A stretch of 64,000 bases of DNA from Staphylococcus sp. 17KM0847 (GTDB taxonomy: Bacteria; Bacillota; Bacilli; Staphylococcales; Staphylococcaceae). The position numbers and the translations under genes were made by a program. The notes under the pieces were generated by a model. It worked only from the letters and a program-made list of their open reading frames with translations. It made no database searches and was not told the origin of the DNA. Location of the stretch: assembly GCF_013463155.1 (NCBI RefSeq), contig NZ_CP040781.1, forward strand, positions 1,922,001 through 1,986,000, read 5' to 3'. Positions 39,411 to 48,816 of the stretch are shown here, piece by piece (the first letter of the stretch is position 1; the number at the start of each line of letters is the position of its first letter).

Positions 39411-40229
39411 ATGAAGTACCTTAAATTTACGACTTTATTGATTATAGCTGTCTTACTCGTAGCATGTGGTCAAGCACAAAACCAATCAGAAGAAAGTGAT
39501 AAAAAAGTGACTATCGGCTTTGGTCCCGGTACATATGAAGAAATTTTTCGTGAAGGCGTACTCCCTATTTTAGAAGAAAAAGGCTACGACGTTGAAGTGA
39601 AAACATTCTCTCAAACTGATCAAATCAATCCAGCGATGAAAGATGGAGATATTCAAGCATCAGTCTTTCAAAGTACTGCTTATATGAACAGTATTAATGA
39701 TAAAATCGATGCAAAAATGATTAAAAATAATGACGTACCTACTGCACCACAATCACTATGGTCAAAAAAACACAAAACGCTCAATGACATAAAAGACGGT
39801 CAGACGATTGCCGTACCAAACGATCCCGTTAACCAAGAGCGTGCATTTAAAATTCTCGAACAACTCGGTTGGGTCAAACTCGACAACAAAACAACAGGTG
39901 TTAACTTTAAGATGACAAGCGTACATCCAGACAAATATGATTTAAAATTTGAAGAAGTTGCTGCCCCGCAAATACTACGTTCATTAGAAGATGTGGATTA
40001 CGGTATCGTAAATGGTAACTATATTGCAGATAGTGGTCAAAAAATTAGTGATGCCCTCGTTGTAGAAGACACGCCTGATGAACATAAAGTCATGTTAAGT
40101 ATTAATGAAGCAGATAAAAACAAACCATGGGCTAAGGCATTACGCGATGCCTACAATGATCCACAATTCCAAAAATGGTTTCGCGAACATAAAGAGTACA
40201 GTGGTTATATTGAACCTAAAAATTGGTAA
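39411..40229 (+). CDS. NlpA/MetQ-family substrate-binding lipoprotein without an ABC partner
   Basis: A 272-residue lipoprotein of the MetQ (NlpA) family. The lipobox is LLVACG, with Cys about residue 20. The periplasmic-binding fold has GFGPGTYEEIFREG, the FKTFSQTD-like strand (VKTFSQTDQINPAMKDGDI) and IAVPNDPVNQERA. It should bind methionine or a related small molecule for an ABC importer, yet no permease or ATPase lies beside it. The metNPQ operon 2 kb away carries its own MetQ, and the two proteins are clearly diverged. AGGAGG precedes the ATG at 39411. The substrate could differ from L-methionine. Confidence 0.82.
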   Translation: MKYLKFTTLLIIAVLLVACGQAQNQSEESDKKVTIGFGPGTYEEIFREGVLPILEEKGYDVEVKTFSQTDQINPAMKDGDIQASVFQSTAYMNSINDKIDAKMIKNNDVPTAPQSLWSKKHKTLNDIKDGQTIAVPNDPVNQERAFKILEQLGWVKLDNKTTGVNFKMTSVHPDKYDLKFEEVAAPQILRSLEDVDYGIVNGNYIADSGQKISDALVVEDTPDEHKVMLSINEADKNKPWAKALRDAYNDPQFQKWFREHKEYSGYIEPKNW

Positions 40230-40244
40230 CTCACAAAAATAAGA

Positions 40245-40281
40245 GAGCGGGATAGGCGCAAAAACTTACGCATTCCCGCTC
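40245..40281 (+). terminator. Terminator of the orphan lipoprotein gene, dispersed-palindrome family
   Basis: GAGCGGGATAGGCG pairs with CGCATTCCCGCTC around an A-rich loop. A second hairpin follows at about 40301-40332 (GTGAAAAACGTTT/AACGCATTTTCAC), so the element has two modules. Confidence 0.75.
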
Positions 40282-40395
40282 CAGCAAAGGGGACTAGAAG
40301 TGAAAAACGTTTATTAAAACGCATTTTCACTTCAAATGCCTACTGCTGTTTATAAATATGTATTTACTAAAGCATTTTTTATATCTCGTTCCTTT

Positions 40396-41376
40396 TTAGT
40401 GTGTACATACTTCTTTATTATAATCAATTTCGTAACCCATATCTTTAATCATATCGTAGTCTAACTGGTTAGGTTGACCTCCTGTGATTAAATAATCACC
40501 CACAAAGATAGAGTTTGCAACCATCAATGCCATTGATTGTAATGATCGTAAATTTACTTCACGCCCACCTGCAATGCGAATTTCCTTAGAAGGATTAATC
40601 AAGCGAAACAATGCTAAAATACGCAAACAACGCATAGGTGTCAATGCATCCATTTCACCAAACTTCGTCCCCTTAATGGGATGCAGAAAGTTAACAGGAA
40701 TACTGTCTGCGTCAATCTTTTTTAAAGCAAACGCCATATCAACAATATCTTGATGTGTTTCACCCATCCCACAAATGACACCTGAACACGGCGAAATATT
40801 ATGTGCTTTCATCGTTTCAATTGTATCTACTCGGTCTTGATATGTATGCGTCGTTACCACTTCTTGATGATACGCTTCACTCGTATTTAAATTGTGATTA
40901 TAGCGATCCACACCTGCTGCTTTTAATTTGGCAGCTTGTTTATCATTTGCCAATCCAAGGCACGCACAAATTTTAAGTTGAGGATGCTCTGCCTTAATAC
41001 GCTCCACTGAAGCTTTAATATGATCCACTTCTTTATCACTCGGTCCACGCCCACTCATCACAATGCAATATGTTCCAATTTCATGCTCTGCTGCGACCTT
41101 TGCTCCCTCAGTGATTTGATTTTCTGGAATTAATGCATAACGTTGTTTCTCTTTCATCTCTCTTGACTGACCACAATAGCCACAGTCTTCTGGACAAATG
41201 CCACTTTTCGCATTTAATATCATGTTCAGTTTAACTTTATGACCATAATAATGTTTGCGTAATACATAGGCTTCATTCACTAGCATCATCGTATCCACAG
41301 TTTTATCAGTAAAAATATGATAAGCCTCTTCTTTTGTTAAAGTATCTCCGTTTAAAATACGTTCTGATAATTTCAT
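40396..41376 (-). CDS. bioB: Biotin synthase
   Basis: A 326-residue radical-SAM enzyme that inserts sulfur into dethiobiotin. The radical-SAM cluster Cys are in [10 protein letters not shown] near residue 53 (CxxxCxxC). Other family blocks are [11 protein letters not shown] near 153, CGMGET near 193 and the second cluster region NLRSLQ near 266. I use the second of two adjacent ATGs: it has AGGGGG 6 bases upstream and gives the start [16 protein letters not shown], which lines up with other BioB proteins. No other bio gene is near, so precursors come from elsewhere in the genome or from uptake. Confidence 0.95.
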   Translation of the reverse strand: MKLSERILNGDTLTKEEAYHIFTDKTVDTMMLVNEAYVLRKHYYGHKVKLNMILNAKSGICPEDCGYCGQSREMKEKQRYALIPENQITEGAKVAAEHEIGTYCIVMSGRGPSDKEVDHIKASVERIKAEHPQLKICACLGLANDKQAAKLKAAGVDRYNHNLNTSEAYHQEVVTTHTYQDRVDTIETMKAHNISPCSGVICGMGETHQDIVDMAFALKKIDADSIPVNFLHPIKGTKFGEMDALTPMRCLRILALFRLINPSKEIRIAGGREVNLRSLQSMALMVANSIFVGDYLITGGQPNQLDYDMIKDMGYEIDYNKEVCTH

Positions 41377-41410
41377 CATAATCCCCCTCTCACACTCAAA
41401 ATTATAGCAT

Positions 41411-41442
41411 AATGTAATCTTTATTTTAAAAAAGTTTACTTT
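41411..41442 (-). promoter_or_regulatory. Possible BirA operator upstream of bioB
   Basis: AATGTAATCTTT and AAAGTTTACTTT flank an AT centre and loosely follow the staphylococcal BirA type of inverted repeat (TGTAAAC/GTTTACA). Three positions deviate, so this is tentative. Confidence 0.4.
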
Positions 41443-41587
41443 AGGTGTAGGAAATTATAAGCTTCTACTTCTATTGCTTTCAAACCTCAAAATACTACCA
41501 ACTTATTACATAGTATCTTTCTAACTCAACATCATGATATACTAACCAAAATAATAATAACGACTTACTTATGAAATGAGGCATATT

Positions 41588-41965
41588 ATGGAAACTTTTG
41601 ATGATTTTTTAGAAACTATTGATCAACCTGATCATCGTGAAAAACTAAAAACGGTTATTGATCACATACTCATAGACTATCCAGAATTAACTTTAGAGAT
41701 TAAATGGAATCAACCTATGCTATTGCTAAAGGAGAATGGTACATTCATTTTAGCTTTTAGTAAGGCGAAACCGCATTTTGCAATTGCACCTGAAAAATAT
41801 ACACGTGACTATTTCGATGCTGATATTCAAAAGACGGGCTATCAAGCAACTAAAATGTTCATTAAGATTAAATGGACTGAAACGGTAGATTACGATTTAA
41901 TTTATAAAATGATTGATAAAAATATTAAAGACAAAAAAGATTATACAAAGTTTTGGCGTGAATAG
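41588..41965 (+). CDS. DUF1801/YdhG-like protein
   Basis: A 125-residue protein whose core LTLEIKWNQPMLLLKENGTFILAFSKA and HFAIAPEKY is typical of the DUF1801 (YdhG/YdeI-like) family, which has a SAV0291/YdhG-type fold and no firm function. The ATG at 41588 has ATGAGG 6 bases upstream. It is monocistronic, with an almost perfect terminator behind. Confidence 0.75.
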   Translation: METFDDFLETIDQPDHREKLKTVIDHILIDYPELTLEIKWNQPMLLLKENGTFILAFSKAKPHFAIAPEKYTRDYFDADIQKTGYQATKMFIKIKWTETVDYDLIYKMIDKNIKDKKDYTKFWRE

Positions 41966-41970
41966 CTGAC

Positions 41971-42022
41971 AAGATATAGGTTAGAAATCAAAATGTATTT
42001 AAAGATTTCTAACCTATATCTT
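41971..42022. terminator. Terminator after the DUF1801 gene
   Basis: AAGATATAGGTTAGAAATC pairs perfectly with its 19-base complement at 42004-42022 across a 14-base loop, followed by TTTAATTTT. Confidence 0.93.
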
Positions 42023-42137
42023 TTTAATTTTACAAGTTTTAAATTATTTTAAATATCAATGCATGTATTACACTTTCTATTTTAAAAATAATTCTGAAAA
42101 AACGGAATTTGATGTTGACGACTCCACTTGTTTAACA

Positions 42138-42166
42138 TAAAATCATTAGTAATCAAATCGGAATTA
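42138..42166 (+). promoter_or_regulatory. CymR-like box before metNPQ
   Basis: The stretch ends AATCAAATCGGAATTA, matching ATNGGAATT of the CymR consensus, and shares the pattern of the tcyP element at 32378. It lies just upstream of the ribosome site of metN. A second GGAATT lies at about 42103-42108. Confidence 0.5.
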
Positions 42167-42180
42167 TAGGAGGCATCCCA

Positions 42181-43206
42181 TTGATAGAGTTTAAAAATAT
42201 TAGTAAAACCTTTCAAAAGAAACATACCACTGTCCACGCTTTAAACAATGTGAGCTTTACTGTTAACCAAGGTGATATTTTTGGGGTTATTGGTTATAGT
42301 GGTGCTGGAAAAAGTACCTTAGTCAGACTTGTTAATCAACTTGAACAACAAACTTCTGGTGATATTTATGTTGATGATCATCACTTAAATACTTACTCAC
42401 AAACTGCACTACGCAAGGTAAAAAAAGACATCGGCATGATTTTCCAACACTTCAACCTCCTCAACTCCAAAACTGTCTTTAAAAACGTTGCTATGCCACT
42501 CATTCTCAGTCAGGTTAATGCATCCGAGATTAAAAAGCGTGTCGATGAAATGTTAAAATTTGTTGGCTTAGAGGGAAAGGCGCAACAATATCCAAGTGAA
42601 CTCTCTGGCGGGCAAAAACAACGTGTTGCCATTGCACGTGCGCTCGTCACCAACCCTAAAATTTTATTATGTGATGAGGCAACAAGTGCACTTGACCCAG
42701 CTACAACTGACGCTATTCTAGATTTATTAAAAAAGACAAATGAAACATTTGGTGTTACCATCCTTGTTATTACACATGAGATGAGTGTTATCCAAAAAAT
42801 ATGTAATCGCGTTGCTGTAATGGAACAAGGTGCTGTTATTGAACTAGATTCTGTCAAAAATGTATTTAGTCATCCTAAGACACCTACTGCCAAACGTTTT
42901 GTTTCAACAGTGATTAACACCGAACCTTCTCAATATGTCTTAAATCAAGTCGCAACGCATGAAAACGCTAAAGTATATCAGCTTTTTATTGAACATCATC
43001 AAGTTTCACAAACAATTATCAATGATATTATTCGTCACTTTAATGTTGAAATTAACATCATTCATGCATTCATGACAGAAATCCAAGCAGACACAGTAGG
43101 TTATCTCTGGTTACAAATTATCGGTGATTCCGCTCAACAACAGGCTGTACAAGACTACTTTATGGCGCAAAAAATTCAATACGAGGAGTTGAAAACAATA
43201 TGTTAG
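42181..43206 (+). CDS. metN: Methionine ABC transporter ATP-binding protein
   Basis: A 341-residue ATPase of the methionine uptake system. It has Walker A GYSGAGKST near residue 38, the signature LSGGQKQRVAIA near 140, Walker B ILLCDEATSALD near 158, and the C-terminal NIL domain (about 250-341, ending VQDYFMAQKIQYEELK) that senses methionine. The TTG start at 42181 has TAGGAGG 6-7 bases upstream. It overlaps the permease gene by 7 bases. Confidence 0.93.
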   Translation: MIEFKNISKTFQKKHTTVHALNNVSFTVNQGDIFGVIGYSGAGKSTLVRLVNQLEQQTSGDIYVDDHHLNTYSQTALRKVKKDIGMIFQHFNLLNSKTVFKNVAMPLILSQVNASEIKKRVDEMLKFVGLEGKAQQYPSELSGGQKQRVAIARALVTNPKILLCDEATSALDPATTDAILDLLKKTNETFGVTILVITHEMSVIQKICNRVAVMEQGAVIELDSVKNVFSHPKTPTAKRFVSTVINTEPSQYVLNQVATHENAKVYQLFIEHHQVSQTIINDIIRHFNVEINIIHAFMTEIQADTVGYLWLQIIGDSAQQQAVQDYFMAQKIQYEELKTIC

Positions 43207-43859
43207 GTTCATCTATTGATTCTTCACAATTACTCGAAGCACTTTATCAAACACTTTATATGGTTACTGTTTCACTTGTTATAGGATCACTCATTGGGAT
43301 TCCACTTGGGATTTTACTCGTTGTTACACGTCAAAATGGTGTATGGCCTAATGCGATTATACATCACGCTTTGAATCCTATTATTAATATTTTAAGATCT
43401 GTGCCATTCATTATCTTGCTGATCGCCATTGTACCATTTACAAAGTTACTTGTAGGGACTTCTATCGGAACAACAGCTGCTATTGTTCCATTGACTGTTT
43501 ACGTTGCACCTTATATTGCACGTCTTGTAGAAAACTCATTACTTGAAGTAGATGATGGGATTATAGAAGCAGCTCATGCCATGGGCGCATCACCCGTACA
43601 AATCATTCGCTATTTTTTATTACCAGAAGCAATGGGTTCACTTATCTTATCCATTACAACTGCTATTATCGGACTAATAGGTGCTACTGCAATGGCAGGT
43701 GCAGTAGGCGGTGGGGGTATTGGAGATATGGCATTGGTTTATGGTTATCAGCGCTTTGATACACTCGTTATTCTTATCACTGTTATTGTTTTAGTCATTA
43801 TCGTACAACTTATTCAAACACTTGGAAACGTACTTGCGCGAAAAGTACGTCGTAACTAA
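43200..43859 (+). CDS. metP: Methionine ABC transporter permease
   Basis: A 219-residue inner-membrane permease of the MetI/MetP type with five to six membrane segments and the conserved EAA-loop pattern GIIEAAHAMGASPVQIIRYFLLPEA near residue 120. It forms the channel with MetN and MetQ. Its ATG lies within metN and a GGAG site is in the metN coding end (ACGAGGAGTTG). It is 19 bases before metQ. Confidence 0.93.
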   Translation: MLGSSIDSSQLLEALYQTLYMVTVSLVIGSLIGIPLGILLVVTRQNGVWPNAIIHHALNPIINILRSVPFIILLIAIVPFTKLLVGTSIGTTAAIVPLTVYVAPYIARLVENSLLEVDDGIIEAAHAMGASPVQIIRYFLLPEAMGSLILSITTAIIGLIGATAMAGAVGGGGIGDMALVYGYQRFDTLVILITVIVLVIIVQLIQTLGNVLARKVRRN

Positions 43860-43878
43860 TGAAGGGGGATTCATAATT

Positions 43879-44721
43879 ATGAAAAAATTATTAACACTAC
43901 TCGTCGCTACTTTATTGCTTCTAGCAGCATGTGGTAGCAACAGCAATAACGAAAAAGTAACAATTGGGATTGCTTCAAACGACTCTAAAGCATGGGAAAA
44001 AGTTAAAGAACTTGCCAAAGAGGAAGGCATTGATTTGGAGATTAAACAGTTTTCGGATTACAACGTACCAAATAAAGCACTGAACGATGGAGATATTGAT
44101 ATGAACGCTTTTCAGCACTTTGCGTTTTTAGATACATTCAAAAAAGAACATAAAGGTACAGACATCACACCGATTCGTACTTCTGTCCTTGCACCACTAG
44201 GTATTTATTCAGAAAAAGTTAAAAATATTAAAAATCTTAAAGATGGTGCAAAAGTCGCAATACCTAATGACATCTCAAATCAAGCACGTGCCTTAAAACT
44301 TCTTGAAAAAGCCGGGTTATTGGAACTTAACGATGATTTTGGTTTATCAAGTTCTGTTAAAGATATTAAAAATAACCCTAAAAATTTAGACATTACTGCT
44401 GTGGATGCTCAACAAACTGCGCGTGCACTTTCCGATGTAGATATTTCCATTATTAATAATGGTGTCGCAAGTAAAGCAGGATTGGATGCGAAAAAAGATC
44501 CTATTTTTCTTGAAGATGCAAAAGGCGATGCCACAAAACCTTATATTAATATTATTGCTGTCAATACTAAAGACAAAGACAATAAAACATACAAAAGAAT
44601 TGCAGAGCTTTACCATTCAGATGAGGCAAAAGACGCTTTGAAAGCTGATACAAAAGACGGTGAAATTGTGATTGACTTAAAACAAGATGATATTAAAGCC
44701 ATTGAAGATAGTTTAAAATAA
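43879..44721 (+). CDS. metQ: Methionine-binding lipoprotein
   Basis: A 280-residue lipoprotein with lipobox LLAACG (Cys about residue 20) and the NlpA fold (KVTIGIASNDSKAWEK, DFNVPNKALNDGDIDMNAFQH and VAIPNDISNQARALK). It delivers methionine to MetNP. The ATG at 43879 has a GGGGG site upstream. It is the last gene of metNPQ and is followed by a long hairpin. Confidence 0.92.
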   Translation: MKKLLTLLVATLLLLAACGSNSNNEKVTIGIASNDSKAWEKVKELAKEEGIDLEIKQFSDYNVPNKALNDGDIDMNAFQHFAFLDTFKKEHKGTDITPIRTSVLAPLGIYSEKVKNIKNLKDGAKVAIPNDISNQARALKLLEKAGLLELNDDFGLSSSVKDIKNNPKNLDITAVDAQQTARALSDVDISIINNGVASKAGLDAKKDPIFLEDAKGDATKPYINIIAVNTKDKDNKTYKRIAELYHSDEAKDALKADTKDGEIVIDLKQDDIKAIEDSLK

Positions 44722-44761
44722 TAGGAGCCATAGATTTTTTAACTTTATAGCATATACTCAA

Positions 44762-44834
44762 AAATGACAGATATTGGGAGTCGTCAGAAAGTATATATTT
44801 GTAGCTTTCTAACGACTCCTCCCATCTGCCATTT
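44762..44834. terminator. Bidirectional terminator between metQ and an amidohydrolase
   Basis: Long interrupted stem: AAATGACAGAT with ATCTGCCATTT on the outside and GGGAGTCGTCAGAAAG with CTTTCTAACGACTCC inside, around an AT loop. Confidence 0.85.
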
Positions 44835-44839
44835 CTTTT

Positions 44840-46015
44840 TTATTTTAAATATGTTAGTACAGCAATCCCTACTGCTTCTGCTGCAACACGTAAAGATTGT
44901 TCATTAATATCAAATTTAGGATGATGATGTGGATAGACTTCTCCGCATTCTGGTGCCGCACCTGCATAAATAAAAGCACTTGGTCTTTCTTTCACATAGT
45001 ACGCAAAGTCTTCTGATGGCGGTTGTGGTTCACATTGTTGAATATCGTGAATGGCATCTGTTTGTACACATTTTATTGCATCAACAACAAATTTTGTAAA
45101 CTCTGGATCATTATATAACGCTGGATAATCATGCGTATAATCCAATTCACATGTAACACCATACATCTTTTCTAAACCTTCCGTTAATTGGATAATCTCA
45201 TTTTTTATGGTCTGCTTTGTATGATCTGTTAACGCACGAACATCTCCTTCTAACACAACGCTATCTTTAATAACATTGAATTGACCTTTACCATCAAATG
45301 AGCCTATTGTAACAACACCCGTTTCAAATGGATTCAAACGTCTCGATACAATTGTTTGTAATGATGTTACAAAATACGAACCTGCTACAATACTATCATT
45401 TGCCGTATGTGGCGAAGAACCATGCCCCCCTTTACCTTTAATTTTAAGTTTAAAGAAGTCACGCCCCGTCTGAGCATTCCCTTCACAATAATAGATATTT
45501 CCTGCAGGCATATGACTCATAACATGTACACCTAAAACATGATCTACCCCTTCTAGCACACCGTCTTTAATCATTGCTTGCGCACCACCCGGCGGTACTT
45601 CTTCTGCTGGTTGATGTATAATAACCACTTTACCGTTGAATGCTGTTTTCATCTCAATCAGTGTCTCTGCTAAAATTAACATATAGGCTGTGTGTGCATC
45701 ATGACCACATGCATGCATAACACCTTTATTTTTGGAAGTAAAATCTAACCCTGTATCTTCTTCGATAGGTAACGCATCAAAATCTGCACGTATAGCTATT
45801 GTTTTCCCGGGCTTGCCACTATCAATCGTAATTTTTAAACCATTAGGTCCTATATCCCTTTCAACTCTACAATCTTTACCTTTGTAAAAATCTGCAATAT
45901 ATTGAGGTGTTTCTTCTTCGTGGAAAGACAATTCGGGATATTGATGTAAATGACGACGTATTTCAATCATACGACTTTCTTTTTCTTTAAGTTGTTGAAT
46001 TAAATTTTGAAACAT
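44840..46015 (-). CDS. M20-family amidohydrolase (N-acyl-amino-acid deacylase type)
   Basis: A 391-residue metallohydrolase of the M20D peptidase family. Metal-binding motifs are IRADFDALPIEEDTG near residue 82 and HACGHDAHTAYML near 104, and the catalytic Glu is in PAEEVPPGG near 141. The dimerisation domain lies at about 185-300. It removes acyl groups from amino acids or small conjugates in the cytoplasm. The ATG at 46015 has AGGAGG about 10 bases upstream. It is monocistronic and convergent with metQ. Confidence 0.85.
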   Translation of the reverse strand: MFQNLIQQLKEKESRMIEIRRHLHQYPELSFHEEETPQYIADFYKGKDCRVERDIGPNGLKITIDSGKPGKTIAIRADFDALPIEEDTGLDFTSKNKGVMHACGHDAHTAYMLILAETLIEMKTAFNGKVVIIHQPAEEVPPGGAQAMIKDGVLEGVDHVLGVHVMSHMPAGNIYYCEGNAQTGRDFFKLKIKGKGGHGSSPHTANDSIVAGSYFVTSLQTIVSRRLNPFETGVVTIGSFDGKGQFNVIKDSVVLEGDVRALTDHTKQTIKNEIIQLTEGLEKMYGVTCELDYTHDYPALYNDPEFTKFVVDAIKCVQTDAIHDIQQCEPQPPSEDFAYYVKERPSAFIYAGAAPECGEVYPHHHPKFDINEQSLRVAAEAVGIAVLTYLK

Positions 46016-46093
46016 CAATCGAGTACCTCCTCTTATGAATGATTGGACATATAAGATTAGTATATCAAATAAGTAAACATATAGAGATAATAT

Positions 46094-46134
46094 AAAAAGC
46101 GAGTGAAAACCATTATGATTTTCACTCGCTTTTT
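46094..46134. terminator. Terminator after rpsR
   Basis: AAAAAGCGAGTGAAAA pairs perfectly with TTTTCACTCGCTTTTT around a 9-base loop. Confidence 0.92.
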
Positions 46135-46137
46135 ATA

Positions 46138-46380
46138 TTATGCTTCGTCTTTAACGAATGGTAATAATGCCATATGACGTGCACGTTTGATTGCTGTTGT
46201 CAACATACGTTGATATTTAGCTGAAGTGCCTGTTACACGACGAGGCAAAATTTTACCACGCTCAGAAATAAAGCGTTTTAATAATTCTGTGTCTTTGTAG
46301 TCGATGTGTGTAATACCGTTTGCTGTGAAATAACAAACTTTTTTACGACGACGACCACCTCTTCTTGGTCCACCTGCCAT
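46138..46380 (-). CDS. rpsR: 30S ribosomal protein S18
   Basis: 80 residues, the usual length. Family motifs [30 protein letters not shown] and [10 protein letters not shown] are present. A Cys remains in KKVCYF. It is the last gene of rpsF-ssb-rpsR, with about 43 bases to ssb. Confidence 0.97.
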   Translation of the reverse strand: MAGGPRRGGRRRKKVCYFTANGITHIDYKDTELLKRFISERGKILPRRVTGTSAKYQRMLTTAIKRARHMALLPFVKDEA

Positions 46381-46423
46381 GATATGTGCCTCCCTTACTA
46401 TTTATTTTTAACGTTCTTTATAC

Positions 46424-46933
46424 TTAAAATGGTAAGTCATCATCACTAATATCAATTGGTCCATTCGCATTCGCAAATGGGTTGTCATTTTGCGATGACT
46501 GATTGTTTTGATATGACGAATTTTGACCTTGTTGTTGTCCACCGAAGTTCTGACCATAACTTTGGAATTCATTGCCTTGGTTATAGTTATTTTGTGCGTG
46601 TCGTTGATTCGCTGATTTAGGTTCAAGGAATTGGACACTGTCACAAACGACTTCTGTAACGAATATACGTCGACCTTCTTGGTTTTCGTAGCTGCGTGAC
46701 TGTAAGCGACCATCAACACCAGCAAGACTACCTTTGAACAAGAAATTACTCACGTTCTCTGCTTGCTTACGGAAAACAACACAGTTAATGAAATCTGCTT
46801 CGCGTTCCCCTTGCGCATTCGTAAACGTACGATTCACTGCGAGAGTAAAAGTCGCTACACTTACGCCTGAGGGTGTCGTTCTGTATTCGGGATCTTTAGT
46901 TAATCGACCTACTAATACAACTCTATTAATCAT
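46424..46933 (-). CDS. ssb: Single-stranded DNA-binding protein
   Basis: A 169-residue SSB with an N-terminal OB fold ([17 protein letters not shown], then [14 protein letters not shown]), a Gln/Asn/Gly-rich linker (about residues 108-155) and the acidic C-terminal tip DISDDDLPF that binds partner proteins. It lies between rpsF and rpsR, as in most Firmicutes, and is the general chromosomal SSB for replication and repair. Confidence 0.97.
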   Translation of the reverse strand: MINRVVLVGRLTKDPEYRTTPSGVSVATFTLAVNRTFTNAQGEREADFINCVVFRKQAENVSNFLFKGSLAGVDGRLQSRSYENQEGRRIFVTEVVCDSVQFLEPKSANQRHAQNNYNQGNEFQSYGQNFGGQQQGQNSSYQNNQSSQNDNPFANANGPIDISDDDLPF

Positions 46934-46963
46934 GCTTCACGGCCCCCATTACTTAATATTCTA

Positions 46964-47260
46964 TTACTTTTCTTCGTCTTCACGAACAACGATGTAACGG
47001 ATAATATCGTCATTGATTTTTGCTAAACGTTGGAATTCGTCTGTTGCTGTATTGTTCGCTGTTTGGATACGTACGATGTAGTAGTAACCATCTTTGAAAT
47101 CTTCAATTTCATAAGCTAAGCGACGTTTACCCCAGTCCTTTGTTTCTAATACTTCAGAACCGTCAGAAGCTAAAATTCCGTTAAAACGCTCAACAAGTGC
47201 TTTGCGTGCATCTTCTTCAATGTTTGGACGCACGATGTACATTACTTCATATTTTCTCAT
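46964..47260 (-). CDS. rpsF: 30S ribosomal protein S6
   Basis: 98 residues with the S6 pattern [31 protein letters not shown] and [13 protein letters not shown]. It is the first gene of the operon. AAGGAGG lies 10 bases upstream, inside a small RNA structure that probably gives feedback control. Confidence 0.97.
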   Translation of the reverse strand: MRKYEVMYIVRPNIEEDARKALVERFNGILASDGSEVLETKDWGKRRLAYEIEDFKDGYYYIVRIQTANNTATDEFQRLAKINDDIIRYIVVREDEEK

Positions 47261-47275
47261 TTTATAATTGCACCT

Positions 47276-47320
47276 CCTTGTGGTCTATGCGGCTTGTCAC
47301 ATTCAAAGTAACAAGCAAGG
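47276..47320 (-). promoter_or_regulatory. S6:S18-binding leader of rpsF
   Basis: On the minus strand CCTTG and CAAGG close an outer stem, and CTTGT/ACAAG with a short loop forms an inner one, followed by the CCG triplet that the S6:S18 complex recognises in other Firmicutes. The CAAGG arm overlaps the AAGGAGG ribosome site, so binding would shut off rpsF translation. Confidence 0.6.
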
Positions 47321-47415
47321 AATAATTTTCATTACTCACATTTCAAAATTGTATCACATCACTTATTTTTTGACAATCATTAACATTGTTTTATAAAAAG
47401 AAACTTCAAAATCAA

Positions 47416-47459
47416 AAAAGAATAGAAACCGCTTAAACCATCAAAGTTTCTATCCTTTT
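47416..47459. terminator. Terminator after ychF
   Basis: AAAAGAATAGAAAC pairs with GTTTCTATCCTTTT (one mismatch) around a 16-base loop. Confidence 0.85.
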
Positions 47460-47486
47460 CAATACATACTTTATTTCAAATGTTCT

Positions 47487-48584
47487 TTATACATTGAATC
47501 GGAAATGCACAACATCCCCATCTTGCATAACATACTCTTTACCTTCTAGACGCATTTTTCCTGCTTCTTTTGCACCTTGCTCACCATTGTTATTCACAAA
47601 ATCATCGTAGCTTGTTACTTCCGCACGAATAAAACCTCTCTCAAAGTCAGTATGAATAATACCTGCACATTGTGGTGCTGTCATACCTTCTTTAAACGTC
47701 CATGCACGTACTTCTTGTACACCGGCTGTAAAATATGTTGCCAATCCTAATAAGTCATATGTTTTACGAATTAAGCGATTTAATCCAGGTTCTTCGATGC
47801 CTAGTTCTTCTAAAAACATCTCTTTATCCTCATCATCTAATGTTGCAATTTCTTCTTCAATTTTGGCACTGATAACAATTACTTCAGAATCTTCTTGCGC
47901 TGCATACTCGCGAATTGCTTTTACTTTATCATTTTCAGCATCATTCACTTCGTCTTCACCCACATTTGCAATATACAACATTGATTTAGATGTTAAAAGA
48001 TGGGCTTGATTTACATATTTTTGATCTTCATCATTAAAGTCTAAACTTCGAACAGGTTTTCCGTCTTCTAAAGCTTCCTTGATAACGCCTAAAATACGTG
48101 CTTCATTCATTGCTGTTTTATCTTTTTGACGTGCCATCTTTTCAATGCGTGGCAGACGTTTTTCTACAGACTCTAGATCTGCTAAAACAAGCTCCATATT
48201 GATTACTTCGATATCCTCAATTGGATTTACACGTCCAGCAACATGAGTCACATTATCATCATCAAATGCACGTACCACTTGGCAAATGGCATCGACTTCA
48301 CGGATATGTGATAAAAATTTATTACCAAGACCTTCACCCTTTGAAGCGCCTTTTACAATCCCTGCTATATCAGTAAATTCAAAAGTCGTCGGCAAAGTTT
48401 TCTTAGGATTAACAATTTCTGCTAATTTATTAAGACGTTGGTCAGGTACCTCTACGATACCTACGTTAGGGTCGATTGTAGCAAATGGGTAGTTTGCCGC
48501 CAATGCACCTGCTTTTGTAATTGCATTAAATAGGGTAGACTTCCCAACATTAGGCAAGCCTACAATACCAGCTGTTAAAGCCAT
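47487..48584 (-). CDS. ychF: Redox-regulated ribosome-binding GTPase/ATPase YchF (OLA1 family)
   Basis: A 365-residue protein with the N-terminal nucleotide domain (GLPNVGKSTLFNA near residue 8, DIAGIVKGASKGEGLG near 68), a coiled-coil insert (about 140-200) and the C-terminal TGS domain (GAKEAGKMRLEGKEYVMQDGD). OLA1-type members prefer ATP and act in translation quality and stress response. Its ATG overlaps the DUF951 stop by one base (TAATG). Confidence 0.95.
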   Translation of the reverse strand: MALTAGIVGLPNVGKSTLFNAITKAGALAANYPFATIDPNVGIVEVPDQRLNKLAEIVNPKKTLPTTFEFTDIAGIVKGASKGEGLGNKFLSHIREVDAICQVVRAFDDDNVTHVAGRVNPIEDIEVINMELVLADLESVEKRLPRIEKMARQKDKTAMNEARILGVIKEALEDGKPVRSLDFNDEDQKYVNQAHLLTSKSMLYIANVGEDEVNDAENDKVKAIREYAAQEDSEVIVISAKIEEEIATLDDEDKEMFLEELGIEEPGLNRLIRKTYDLLGLATYFTAGVQEVRAWTFKEGMTAPQCAGIIHTDFERGFIRAEVTSYDDFVNNNGEQGAKEAGKMRLEGKEYVMQDGDVVHFRFNV

Positions 48585-48796
48585 TATTCATTCTCCTTAT
48601 CATGTGTACTCGCAAATTCGAGTACTTTCTTTATTTTTTTGTTAAACGTTTGGCGTGGCAACATAATACTACGCTGACACGCTTCACATTTGATACGAAT
48701 ATCGGCACCCATACGGATAATCTTGAATCTATTTGTTCCACATGCGTGTTGTTTCTTCATCTCTACTATATCATTTAAACCATATTTTGCAGACAC
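48584..48796 (-). CDS. DUF951 family protein
   Basis: A 70-residue protein with the family pattern DIVEMKKQHACGTNRFKIIRMG and IRIKCEACQRSIMLPR, two Cys pairs that probably bind zinc. The role is unknown. The start is GTG with a GAGAGGTG site. It lies between mscS and ychF, as in many Firmicutes near the origin. Confidence 0.9.
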   Translation of the reverse strand: MSAKYGLNDIVEMKKQHACGTNRFKIIRMGADIRIKCEACQRSIMLPRQTFNKKIKKVLEFASTHDKENE

Positions 48797-48816
48797 CTTA
48801 TCATGCCACCTCTCAA

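Noticed and set aside
41990..42180. S-box (SAM riboswitch) sought before metNPQ
   Set aside because: No S-box core is present; the leader is short and holds a CymR-like element instead.
45800..45815. TTTTCCCGGGC within the amidohydrolase gene as a Noc site
   Set aside because: Only one half of the palindrome matches.
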